A stretch of DNA of 21,989 nt from an uncultured Collinsella sp. (GTDB lineage: Bacteria; Actinomycetota; Coriobacteriia; Coriobacteriales; Coriobacteriaceae): NCBI GenBank assembly GCA_934675795.1, contig CAKURW010000032.1, forward strand, positions 1-21,989, written 5' to 3'. This document shows, in pieces, positions 7,831-13,976 of the stretch. Within the stretch, counting starts at the first letter, position 1. The number at the start of each line of letters is the position of its first letter. The position numbers were made by a program, and so were the translations under genes. Below the pieces are notes generated by a model, which saw nothing but the letters and a program-made list of their open reading frames with translations, was not told where the DNA came from and ran no database searches.

Positions 7831-7932
7831 GCTTCATACCTCCTAGGATAGGGTGGACACGTGATTTTCCATAATAGCGGTAACAATGCATAAAAGAGCT
7901 GCGGACGGATGTTTTGTTTTACCTGAAACAAG

Positions 7933-7966
7933 CAGGGCGGACGCCGGTCTACGACGTCCGCCCCTG
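7933..7966 (-). terminator. Intercistronic hairpin between binding protein and permease
   Basis: Left arm CAGGGCGGACG (7933-7943) and right arm CGTCCGCCCCTG (7955-7966) pair with a single bulge. It lies 69 bases after the binding-protein stop on the minus strand and is followed by a poor T-tract (CTTGTTTC). A partial terminator or 3' stabiliser, giving more binding protein than membrane subunits, is the likely role. Confidence 0.55.
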
Positions 7967-8034
7967 TGGCTCAGATATTGAATAACGCGGCTATGGCACG
8001 AGCGCGGGCTCTAGATGCATTGCCGCGCATGACG

Positions 8035-9015
8035 CTACGCGTCCAGAGCGGAAAGGTCGATACCCAGGGCCTCGGCCATTTCGTCGTTCTTGACGACGAC
8101 CAGGTCCTTGCTCGAGAGATGCTTGATCGGCATATCCTCGGGCTTGGCCTCGCCCTTCAGGATCTTGACGGCCATCTCGCCTGCAGCGTAGCCCAGGTCC
8201 TCATAGTTGATGGAGAGGGTGAACACGCCGCCGGCCTTGCACATGCCCTCCTCGCCGGTAACGAAGGGGAGCTTGTTCTCCTTGCAGATCTGGCCGACCT
8301 GCGAGGCGCCCGCGGCGATGGTGTTGTCGGTGGGGGAGTACAGCGCGTCGACCTTGCCCACGGCAGACTCGACAACGGACTGGATCTCGTTAGAGCTCGA
8401 GACGGTGAAGTCGGTGTACTCGAGGCCCAGCTTGTCGAGCTCCTTCTTGGCGGCCTTGATCTGGACGTCGGAGTTGGATTCGGCGGTGCAGTAGAGCAGG
8501 CCAACCTTCTTAACGTCGGGCAGGACCTTCTGCATCATCTCGAGCTGCTCGGCGACCGGGGTGAGGTCGGAAGCGCCCGTGACGTTGGTGCCGGGCTTGT
8601 CGTTGTCCTGGACCAGGCCCGAGGCGGCGTAGTCGGTGATGGCGCAGCCAACGATGGGGATATCGGCCGTGGCGCCGGCGGCAGCCTGCGCGGCGGGCGT
8701 AGCGATGGCATAGATCAGGTCGACGCCGTCGCCTACGAACTTGTCGGCAATGGACTTACACGTGGACTGGTCGTTCTGGGCGTTCTTCTGGTCGATCTTG
8801 ACCTTGAGGCCGCTCTTCTTGATGGCCTTGACGAAGCCGTCGTTGGCGGCATCGAGCGCGGAGTGCTCGGTGAGTTGCAGAACGCCGATGGTGTAGTCGG
8901 AACCGGCGGCAGCGGAGCCGGAACCAGAGCTGCCGCCGCATCCGGCGAGCGGAGCGAGCGCGAGCAGGCCAGTGGAGACAAGAAGGCTCCTGCGGCTGAT
9001 GGTGATGTCCTTCAT
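8035..9015 (-). CDS. ABC transporter substrate-binding lipoprotein (ABC_sub_bind family)
   Basis: A 326-residue exported lipoprotein. The N-terminus has SRRSLL, a hydrophobic stretch and the lipobox LAGC with Cys26 as lipidation site, then a Gly/Ser-rich linker. The mature part begins YTIGVLQLTEHSALD and has the pattern of the ABC_sub_bind (PF04392) family: DGVDLIYAIATPAAQAA, DIPIVGCAITD, a GTNVTGASD hinge, SPTDNTIA and SINYEDLGYAAGEMAVKIL. The start is supported by GGGGG about 7 bases upstream of ATG 9015. It captures the ligand for the permease/ATPase pair encoded downstream. Homologues include binding proteins suggested to carry aromatic amino acids, but nothing here fixes the ligand. Confidence 0.9.
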   Translation of the reverse strand: MKDITISRRSLLVSTGLLALAPLAGCGGSSGSGSAAAGSDYTIGVLQLTEHSALDAANDGFVKAIKKSGLKVKIDQKNAQNDQSTCKSIADKFVGDGVDLIYAIATPAAQAAAGATADIPIVGCAITDYAASGLVQDNDKPGTNVTGASDLTPVAEQLEMMQKVLPDVKKVGLLYCTAESNSDVQIKAAKKELDKLGLEYTDFTVSSSNEIQSVVESAVGKVDALYSPTDNTIAAGASQVGQICKENKLPFVTGEEGMCKAGGVFTLSINYEDLGYAAGEMAVKILKGEAKPEDMPIKHLSSKDLVVVKNDEMAEALGIDLSALDA

Positions 9016-9050
9016 ATCATTACCCCCAGTATAAAAATGGCTGGAAACAC

Positions 9051-9069
9051 TGCACTAGGAAAAAGTGCA
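9051..9069. promoter_or_regulatory. Inverted repeat upstream of the ABC operon
   Basis: TGCACT (9051-9056) and AGTGCA (9064-9069) are separated by 7 bases; pairing extends by CAC/GTG if one bulge is allowed. It is 36-54 bases upstream of the binding-protein ATG. It could be an operator for a dimeric regulator or an mRNA leader hairpin. No experimental analogue is recognised. Confidence 0.3.
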
Positions 9070-9174
9070 AGTGGGACTATAGTAACGCCGATGTCCATTT
9101 TTACAATAACCTGGCGGGTTTTTTAATACTGAACTGGATGGGCGGTGCTGAGGAACGACGGACGGTAACGGGGC

Positions 9175-9963
9175 CTACGCTGCGGGCGCGGGGCTGTCTT
9201 CTTCGTCTAGCGCGGCAAAGAGTTTCTTGCCGTCGAGCAAACGCGTGCTGACGTTTCTCATGCGGCTGACCTCAACGGTGCGCAGGGTGTCGTCGGCGCC
9301 TCGGGTGTCGTAGACCGTTCCCAGCAGATATGAGACGCCATCGCGCTGCCTGATGGCAAAGGGCCGGACCGTCATCCGTACCACCTCGATTTCGCCTCGG
9401 GTCAGGACGTTTGTGATATCAAAGCTGACGGTTGTTCCATGGTCGATGGCCTGTTCGACGAGCTCGCACGTGTCGATACGCTTGGCGTGCGGACGCGTTG
9501 CCTTGACGGGCGCGTCGTTGGCGGCCGGTGCCGGTTCGGGCATATCGAGATAGTCGCGAACATCGGCGCTCGCCATGGCGACCAGGTGCTGTGCCATGCT
9601 CTTTCGAATGGCTATGGGCGTCGATCGGTTGCGCATGACCATGCCGTGGAGCCGTATGATCTCTTCGTCAGCAAGCGGGCGGGTGAGGAGCCGATAGCCC
9701 ACGCCGCGTTTATAGTCGATTTCGTATCCGGCGTGACGAAGTGCGGATATCGAGGTATAGATGCTGCGGCGTGCCGCCGAGATGGGCATGCGGGCGGGGT
9801 CGTCGGGATGGGCGAGGAGCTCGACCAGCTCGTCGGAAAGCAGCGCCTTGTCCTCGCCGGTGTTCTCACTCAAGAGCTGCAGGATGCGTACGGCGCGATA
9901 GGCTGCCATCGAGGCGGAACCCCTGGTCGTGGTCTCGTAGTTTTCAACAACGGCTTCGGTCAT
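9175..9963 (-). CDS. WYL-domain transcriptional regulator
   Basis: A 262-residue cytosolic protein with an N-terminal winged-helix region (about 20-93) that ends in HAGYEIDYKRGVGYRLL. This is the usual junction of YafY/WYL-type regulators, followed by LADEEI and a helical linker. The C-terminal part (about 155-240) fits a WYL domain, with the name-giving motif changed to SYLLGTVYDTRG. WYL proteins sense ligands, often nucleotides or nucleic acids, and control transcription. ATG 9963 has AAAGGA 10 bases upstream; a GTG at 9972 is an alternative with similar support. The gene ends 160 bases before the ABC operon start on the same strand, so it may regulate that operon, but this is only positional. 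Confidence 0.75.
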   Translation of the reverse strand: MTEAVVENYETTTRGSASMAAYRAVRILQLLSENTGEDKALLSDELVELLAHPDDPARMPISAARRSIYTSISALRHAGYEIDYKRGVGYRLLTRPLADEEIIRLHGMVMRNRSTPIAIRKSMAQHLVAMASADVRDYLDMPEPAPAANDAPVKATRPHAKRIDTCELVEQAIDHGTTVSFDITNVLTRGEIEVVRMTVRPFAIRQRDGVSYLLGTVYDTRGADDTLRTVEVSRMRNVSTRLLDGKKLFAALDEEDSPAPAA

Positions 9964-10144
9964 AGCGCCCACGTCCTTTCCTTTTTTGGTGATGGCAGAT
10001 CAGAGCCTAGGGTGCGGAGCCTGGCCAAGGACGCGCGACGCCTTGGACGGTCGATGGTTGCCGGCAAACGGCGGGTCGAGTTTTCAACAACCCTGCCTAA
10101 CTGACCAAAACCTTGCCAAAAGCTTGACGGATGCTGTTGAAAAA

Positions 10145-10172
10145 AGCGCCTCTCGGCTTGCCGAGAGGCGCT
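10145..10172 (-). terminator. Intrinsic terminator after asnS
   Basis: Perfect 12-bp stem AGCGCCTCTCGG (10145-10156) / CCGAGAGGCGCT (10161-10172) with loop CTTG. On the minus strand it is followed by TTTTTC. It lies 40 bases beyond the asnS stop. Confidence 0.9.
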
Positions 10173-10211
10173 GGCGCGATGTGCTGTAATGCGTTGGTGG
10201 CGCTATGGCGA

Positions 10212-11615
10212 TTAGAAGTCGGCGTTACCCACGGTGCGCGGGTGCGGCAGGACGTCGCGGATGTTGCCCACGCCGGTGAGGTACATCACCAAGCGCTCGA
10301 AGCCCAGACCGTAGCCGGCGTGCTTGCAGGAACCGTAGCGGCGCAGGTCAAGGTAGTACTTGTACTGCTCGGGATTCATGCCCAGGTCCTTGATGCGGGC
10401 CTCGAGCAGATCCAGGCGCTCCTCGCGCTGGGAGCCGCCGATAATCTCGCCGATACCGGGAACCAGGCAGTCGGCGGCGGCGACGGTCTTGCCGTCCTCG
10501 TTCATGCGCATGTAGAAGGCCTTGATCTCGGCCGGGTAGTCGGTTACGAAGGTCGGGCGCTTAAAGTGCTCTTCGGTCAGGAAACGCTCGTGCTCGGTTT
10601 GCAGGTCGATGCCCCAGCTCACGGGATAGTCAAACTTGTGACCCGCAGCGACTGCCTGCTCCAGGATCTCGACGGCCTCGGTATAGGTGACGCGGGCAAA
10701 GTCGGAGTTGGCGACATGGCCTAGGCGCTCGAGCAGACCCTTGTCCACAAACTTGTTGAGCATGTTGAGCTCGTCGGGGCAGGTGGCCATAACGTCCTTA
10801 AGGACGTACTTGAGCATGGCCTCGGCGTTGTCCATGTAGTCGTTAAGGTCGGCAAAGGCCATCTCGGGCTCGATCATCCAAAACTCGGCGGCGTGGCGCG
10901 TGGTGTTGGAGTTTTCGGCGCGGAAGGTGGGGCCAAAGGTGTACACGTCGCCAAAGGCCATGGCAAAGTTCTCGGCATTGAGCTGGCCGGACACGGTGAG
11001 GCTCGCATGCTTGCCAAAGAAGTCCTGGCTCCAGTCGACCTCGCCGGACTCGGTGAGGGGCGGATTTTTGGGGTCGAGCGTGGTCACGCGGAACATCTCG
11101 CCGGCGCCCTCGCAGTCACTCGTGGTGATGATGGGGGTGTTGACGTAGACAAAGCCCTGCTCCTGGAAGAAGCGGTGGATGGCGGCAGCCGCGACAGAGC
11201 GGATACGGAACACAGCGCGGAACAGGTTGGTGCGCGGGCGCAGGTGCTGCTGGGTGCGCAGGAACTCGACGGTGGCACGCTTCTTCTGCAGCGGGTAATC
11301 CGGGGCGCTGACGCCCTCGACCTCGATGGAGGTAGCAGAAAGCTCGAAGGGCTGGGGCGCATCGGGGGTCAGCTTAACGGTGCCGCTGCAGATGAGGGCG
11401 GCCGAGACGTTTTGATGGGCGATCTCGTCGTAGTTGTCGAGCGCCTCGCGGTTCATGACGACCTGCAGGTCGCGGAAGCAGCTGCCGTCGTTGAGCGTAA
11501 CGAAGCCAAAGTTCTTCATGTCGCGGACGGACTTGACCCAGCCGGCGACGGCGACAGTCTGGCCGCCGAGCGACTCGGCATCGGCATAGAGCTGCGCGAT
11601 TTTGGTGCGGTTCAC
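10212..11615 (-). CDS. asnS: Asparaginyl-tRNA synthetase
   Basis: Charges tRNA-Asn with asparagine in the cytosol. The 467-residue length from GTG 11615 equals the usual size (E. coli 466). The N-terminal OB-fold anticodon-binding domain shows [23 protein letters not shown]. The class IIb catalytic core shows motif 2 with [22 protein letters not shown] and motif 3 with [15 protein letters not shown], plus the insert [20 protein letters not shown] typical of AsnS. The reading frame stays open far upstream, but conserved sequence starts at NRTKIAQLY and GGGAGG lies 4 bases before the GTG. An ATG 12 bases upstream would swallow that site. A strong terminator follows. Confidence 0.95.
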   Translation of the reverse strand: MNRTKIAQLYADAESLGGQTVAVAGWVKSVRDMKNFGFVTLNDGSCFRDLQVVMNREALDNYDEIAHQNVSAALICSGTVKLTPDAPQPFELSATSIEVEGVSAPDYPLQKKRATVEFLRTQQHLRPRTNLFRAVFRIRSVAAAAIHRFFQEQGFVYVNTPIITTSDCEGAGEMFRVTTLDPKNPPLTESGEVDWSQDFFGKHASLTVSGQLNAENFAMAFGDVYTFGPTFRAENSNTTRHAAEFWMIEPEMAFADLNDYMDNAEAMLKYVLKDVMATCPDELNMLNKFVDKGLLERLGHVANSDFARVTYTEAVEILEQAVAAGHKFDYPVSWGIDLQTEHERFLTEEHFKRPTFVTDYPAEIKAFYMRMNEDGKTVAAADCLVPGIGEIIGGSQREERLDLLEARIKDLGMNPEQYKYYLDLRRYGSCKHAGYGLGFERLVMYLTGVGNIRDVLPHPRTVGNADF

Positions 11616-11727
11616 GTATCCTCCCATAACGGTTGAATGATAGTTATCCATACAGTTCGATATTCTAGCAGCTCGGCTCATTTGGGCTATACAGATAAGG
11701 CATTGGCGGGATGGTTTTTCAAACGAA

Positions 11728-11759
11728 AAGCGCCCGCGGCCTAATGGTCGTGGGCGCTT
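11728..11759 (-). terminator. Intrinsic terminator after the PTS IIA gene
   Basis: A 14-bp stem with two G-U pairs: AAGCGCCCGCGGCC (11728-11741) with GGTCGTGGGCGCTT (11746-11759), loop TAAT. On the minus strand the stem is followed by TTCGTTTG. It separates the IIA gene from asnS. Confidence 0.85.
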
Positions 11760-11796
11760 GACGAGGTGCCTTTTGGCTGTGTGGCGCGGGGCCTGG

Positions 11797-12360
11797 CTAC
11801 TTGGTCTTGGCAACCAGCAGCGGGTCGCCAAGCTTGACGAGCGGGTTGCCGCCGATAAGCGTTCCAGACTCGCCGACATGGTCGATGCTCTTAAGACGAT
11901 CGAGCTCGGAGACGATGACGGTCACGATGTCCTCGTGACCAGCGGCCTTAATGGCCTCGCGGTCGAAGCTGATGAGCGGCTGGCCTGCCTTGACCACATC
12001 GCCCATCTCGACAAAGCGGGCAAAACCCTTGCCGTTCATTTCCACGGTGCCCAGGCCAACATGGATGAACACGCGCAGGCCGTCCTCGGTAATCATGCCG
12101 ATGGAGTGGTTGGTGACAGTGGTGGCACCGATGCGGCCGTTGGCGGGCGCATAGATGGTGCCGGTAATGGGCTCGATGCCATAGCCCTGGCCAAGCATGC
12201 CCGAGGCGATCGTCTCGTCGGGAACCTCGTTCAGGTTGACGAGCACGCCGTTGACGGGGGCATAGATGACGCCTTCGCGGGTGGCGAAGCTTGCTGCGGG
12301 CGGAACGGACGCCTCGCCGGTCGAGGTGAAGGTGGACTTAAGCGAATCGAGCAGACCCAT
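11797..12360 (-). CDS. PTS glucose-type IIA component, stand-alone
   Basis: A 187-residue cytosolic phosphocarrier of the glucose-permease IIA family (Crr-like). It takes phosphate from HPr and passes it to a IIB domain, and in many bacteria also signals carbon state. After a short N-terminal helix (GLLDSLKS) and a Ser/Ala-rich linker, the domain begins with [17 protein letters not shown]. The two active-site histidines are His85 (TNHSIGM) and His100 ([14 protein letters not shown]). The segment [10 protein letters not shown] is also family-typical. The start at 12360 has GGAGG 5 bases upstream. No IIB or IIC gene is nearby, so its partner must be encoded elsewhere. A LacI-type palindrome overlaps the predicted promoter. 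Confidence 0.9.
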   Translation of the reverse strand: MGLLDSLKSTFTSTGEASVPPAASFATREGVIYAPVNGVLVNLNEVPDETIASGMLGQGYGIEPITGTIYAPANGRIGATTVTNHSIGMITEDGLRVFIHVGLGTVEMNGKGFARFVEMGDVVKAGQPLISFDREAIKAAGHEDIVTVIVSELDRLKSIDHVGESGTLIGGNPLVKLGDPLLVAKTK

Positions 12361-12407
12361 AGTTGCCTCCAACTTAAATAGGCGCATATCGCGCGTTTGG
12401 TTTGCCG

Positions 12408-12441
12408 GAAACGTTTCATATGTGTTTCGCGGCTTTGTCAA
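12408..12441 (-). promoter_or_regulatory. Promoter with overlapping LacI-type palindrome for the PTS IIA gene
   Basis: On the minus strand a consensus -35 TTGACA (12436-12441) is followed, after 15 bases, by TATGAA (12415-12420). The 15-base spacer is short. GAAACGTTTC (12408-12417), a perfect 10-base palindrome with a central CG as in LacI/GalR/CcpA-type operators, overlaps the -10. It only partly fits the cre consensus. A repressor bound here would block transcription. The initiation site is about 45-50 bases before the ATG. Confidence 0.45.
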
Positions 12442-12540
12442 CGCCCCTATTCTACGCTGCTCAAAGATACCTCTGAACTGGGATTATGTGATATATCAGT
12501 TGAAGGGAAACTTATTGCCGGAGTGTTTCTGCGCCACGGG

Positions 12541-12561
12541 TTCAAGTGGGGTACGCTTGAA
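12541..12561. promoter_or_regulatory. Possible operator before the alpha/beta hydrolase
   Basis: TTCAAG (12541-12546) and CTTGAA (12556-12561) form a 6-base inverted repeat with a 9-base spacer, 43-63 bases before the hydrolase start. No clear promoter boxes were found with it, so a regulatory role is only possible. Confidence 0.25.
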
Positions 12562-12603
12562 GGCAAAAAACAAGGGCGCTTAATTTGCGCGAAGGGAGCA
12601 CAT

Positions 12604-13503
12604 ATGATTGTCGAGAACCATGCGCTGTGGGGCGAGGAGCCGACCGAGGAATATCCGGCGACCTTTACGTATTTGGGTGCCGAGCCGCTGCCCGATAAAC
12701 CGAATGGCCGCCGCCCTGCCGTGATTATCTGCGGCGGAGGTGCGTTTACGCATATCGCTCCGCATGAGCAGGATCCCGTGGCGTTTGCGTTTTTGGATCA
12801 CGGTTACCAGGCCTTTGTGCTCAACTATGTCACGAGTTCTACGGGTGACGTGAGCTTTCCGCACCCCCAGGCAGATCTTGCCAAGATGGTCGCCACGGTG
12901 CGCGCCAACGCCGACGAGTGGCATGTCGATCCTAAGCGCGTGTGCGTCGTGGGCTTTTCTGCTGGCGGCATGATTTGCGCCTCGCTGGCAACACAGTGGA
13001 AGACCGGCCCCTTTGCGGCACTTGCCGGGGCGCGTCCGGACGACATTCGTCCCGATGCCGTGGTGCTGGGCTATCCATTGCTCGACTTTGCCTATGTGCG
13101 CGACATGCAGACGCGCGATCCGCGCATTGACTTGCGTGTGCCCAAGACGGGCGGCAAGACGGGGCGCGATTTGCTCAACGACTACCTGTCGATGGTGACG
13201 GGCGGCGAGGCAACTGACGAGCATCTGGCCGACATCTGCCCCACCACGCATGTTTCGCGTCAGATGCCACCGACCTTTGTGTGGGGCGTGTCCGACGACA
13301 AGACGGCGCCGATCGCGCAGGTCTACCCGTTTGCGCAGCGCATGGCCGAGGAGGGCGTTGCATGCGAGATGCACGTCTTCGACCAGGGTGGTCACGGCCT
13401 TTCGCTCGGCAACGCCAACACCGCGGTCGACAACGAGGACAAGCAGGTGGCAGTCCGTCCCTGGATCCGCCTGGCCTTCCGCTTTCTGGAGCGCCATCTG
13501 TAA
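12604..13503 (+). CDS. Alpha/beta hydrolase, esterase/acetylesterase-like
   Basis: A 299-residue soluble hydrolase resembling small-molecule esterases of the acetyl-xylan esterase/BD-FAE group. The oxyanion-hole segment is CGGGAFTH (43-50), the nucleophile elbow GFSAGG (117-122, Ser119), the probable acid Asp231 or Asp232 (VSDDKTAP), and the base His264 (QGGHGLSL). There is no signal peptide, so the protein acts in the cytosol, perhaps deacetylating imported sugars. The start at 12604 is chosen for GAAGGGAG 5 bases upstream; the frame stays open further up without a ribosome site. Transcribed alone, it is followed by a long hairpin. The substrate is not known. Confidence 0.85.
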   Translation: MIVENHALWGEEPTEEYPATFTYLGAEPLPDKPNGRRPAVIICGGGAFTHIAPHEQDPVAFAFLDHGYQAFVLNYVTSSTGDVSFPHPQADLAKMVATVRANADEWHVDPKRVCVVGFSAGGMICASLATQWKTGPFAALAGARPDDIRPDAVVLGYPLLDFAYVRDMQTRDPRIDLRVPKTGGKTGRDLLNDYLSMVTGGEATDEHLADICPTTHVSRQMPPTFVWGVSDDKTAPIAQVYPFAQRMAEEGVACEMHVFDQGGHGLSLGNANTAVDNEDKQVAVRPWIRLAFRFLERHL

Positions 13504-13532
13504 GAGGACGGGCATCCCAGCCCTTCAATAAC

Positions 13533-13595
13533 TTGCGGTGAAATAGCTCCGATCTGGGGCATCAACCAGCCCATCCAGGAACTATTCCACCGCAA
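13533..13595 (+). terminator. Long hairpin, TTGCGGTGAAATA family, copy 1
   Basis: Left arm TTGCGGTGAAATAGCTCC (13533-13550) pairs with GGAACTATTCCACCGCAA (13578-13595), with two mismatches. The right arm is followed by a T-rich tract (CTTTGTTTTT) to 13605. It lies 30 bases after the hydrolase stop. Its outer arms are the same as those of the hairpin at 17671-17735. Confidence 0.65.
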
Positions 13596-13616
13596 CTTTG
13601 TTTTTGATGTCCCGTC

Positions 13617-13822
13617 TGGAAACTGCATCCCAGTTTTGCCTTTCAAGGTGGGACGCAGTTTCCCATAGGGCCTCGACTGGGAAAGCGCGTCCCGTTTCGA
13701 GCGGGGATTCTGGGATGCATTTTCCGTAAGAGGCCTGTTAGGGAAACCATATCCCGTTTCGAGCCAGAATTCTGGGATGTAGTTTCCCCGAGAGGCCTCA
13801 TCGGGAAACTATGGCCCTGAAC
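13617..13822. repeat. Tandem array of hairpin units, 62-base period
   Basis: Three units and a partial fourth begin at 13617, 13679, 13741 and 13803, exactly 62 bases apart. Each of the three full units is an imperfect inverted repeat of about 47 bases: arms GGAAACTGCATCCCA (13618-13632) / TGGGACGCAGTTTCC (13649-13663); GGGAAAGCGCGTCCC (13679-13693) / GGGATGCATTTTCC (13712-13725); GGGAAACCATATCCC (13741-13755) / GGGATGTAGTTTCCC (13774-13788). The units are separated by 13-14-base linkers that all contain the core GGCCT (AGGGCCTC, GAGGCCTG, GAGGCCTC). The fourth (13803-13817) has only a decayed left arm. Units 2 and 3 also share CCCGTTTCGAGC. No protein frame is conserved. The function is unknown: a structured RNA, a protein-binding array or a repeat family are all possible. 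Confidence 0.8.
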
Positions 13823-13856
13823 TCTCCTGCCTGTCCCCATCGCACCGATCTGTCGA

Positions 13857-13886
13857 TTGAACGTCGTTGTGTGTTCGCGCTATCAT
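13857..13886 (+). promoter_or_regulatory. Promoter of feoAB
   Basis: A -35 box TTGAAC (13857-13862) and a -10 box TATCAT (13881-13886) are separated by 18 bases. Transcription should begin near 13893, leaving a leader of about 85 bases before the GTG start, within which two tandem palindromes lie. Confidence 0.6.
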
Positions 13887-13901
13887 GCATGGTTACAATT
13901 G

Positions 13902-13934
13902 GTTAGCCATGGCAAACGGTTAGCCATGGTGAAC
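13902..13934. promoter_or_regulatory. Two tandem candidate metalloregulator sites
   Basis: GTTAGCCATGGCAAAC (13902-13917) and GTTAGCCATGGTGAAC (13919-13934) are 16-base near-palindromes around CCATGG, offset by 17 bases. GGTTAGCC recalls a half-site of DtxR/IdeR iron boxes. They sit just after the predicted feo start point, where an iron-loaded repressor would block transcription. Recognition by a DtxR-family protein is inferred from similarity and from the gene controlled. Confidence 0.5.
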
Positions 13935-13976
13935 ATAAATACAACGCCCTGTGGGCGCCGGGGGAGGAACACGGAC

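Larger units (their letters stand above)
13504..13976. other. 473-base gene-free region between hydrolase and feo
   Basis: No credible gene is seen here. From left to right it holds a TTGCGGTGAAATA-type hairpin (13533-13595), an array of 62-base units each folding into a hairpin (13617-13822), a promoter (13857-13886), two tandem near-palindromic operator-like sites (13902-13934), and the ribosome site for feo. Short open frames across the array are not credible because the repeat period is not a multiple of three. Confidence 0.7.

Noticed and set aside
6481..7851. Open frames on the plus strand opposite the ABC ATPase and permease
   Set aside because: Composition is typical of antisense of GC-rich genes, and no homology or start signal is visible.
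9107..9126. AACCTGGCGGGTTTTTT as a plus-strand terminator
   Set aside because: The stem is only about 4 bp, and no plus-strand gene ends nearby.
11616..11879. An 88-residue N-terminal extension of AsnS
   Set aside because: It would run back through the IIA terminator into the IIA gene; conserved sequence and the ribosome site both place the start at GTG 11615.
12397..12603. An upstream extension of the hydrolase frame
   Set aside because: It has no ribosome site, covers the promoter region of the IIA gene, and adds sequence before the domain without recognisable conservation.
12580..13515. Minus-strand open frame opposite the alpha/beta hydrolase
   Set aside because: The hydrolase on the plus strand has a complete catalytic triad and ribosome site; the antisense frame has neither.
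13617..13822. CRISPR array
   Set aside because: The units are palindromic and diverged, the 13-14-base linkers are similar to each other, and there are no cas genes.
13643..13840. Small minus-strand open frame across the hairpin array
   Set aside because: The 62-base repeat period shifts the frame in each unit, so the repeated DNA is not read as a repeated protein.
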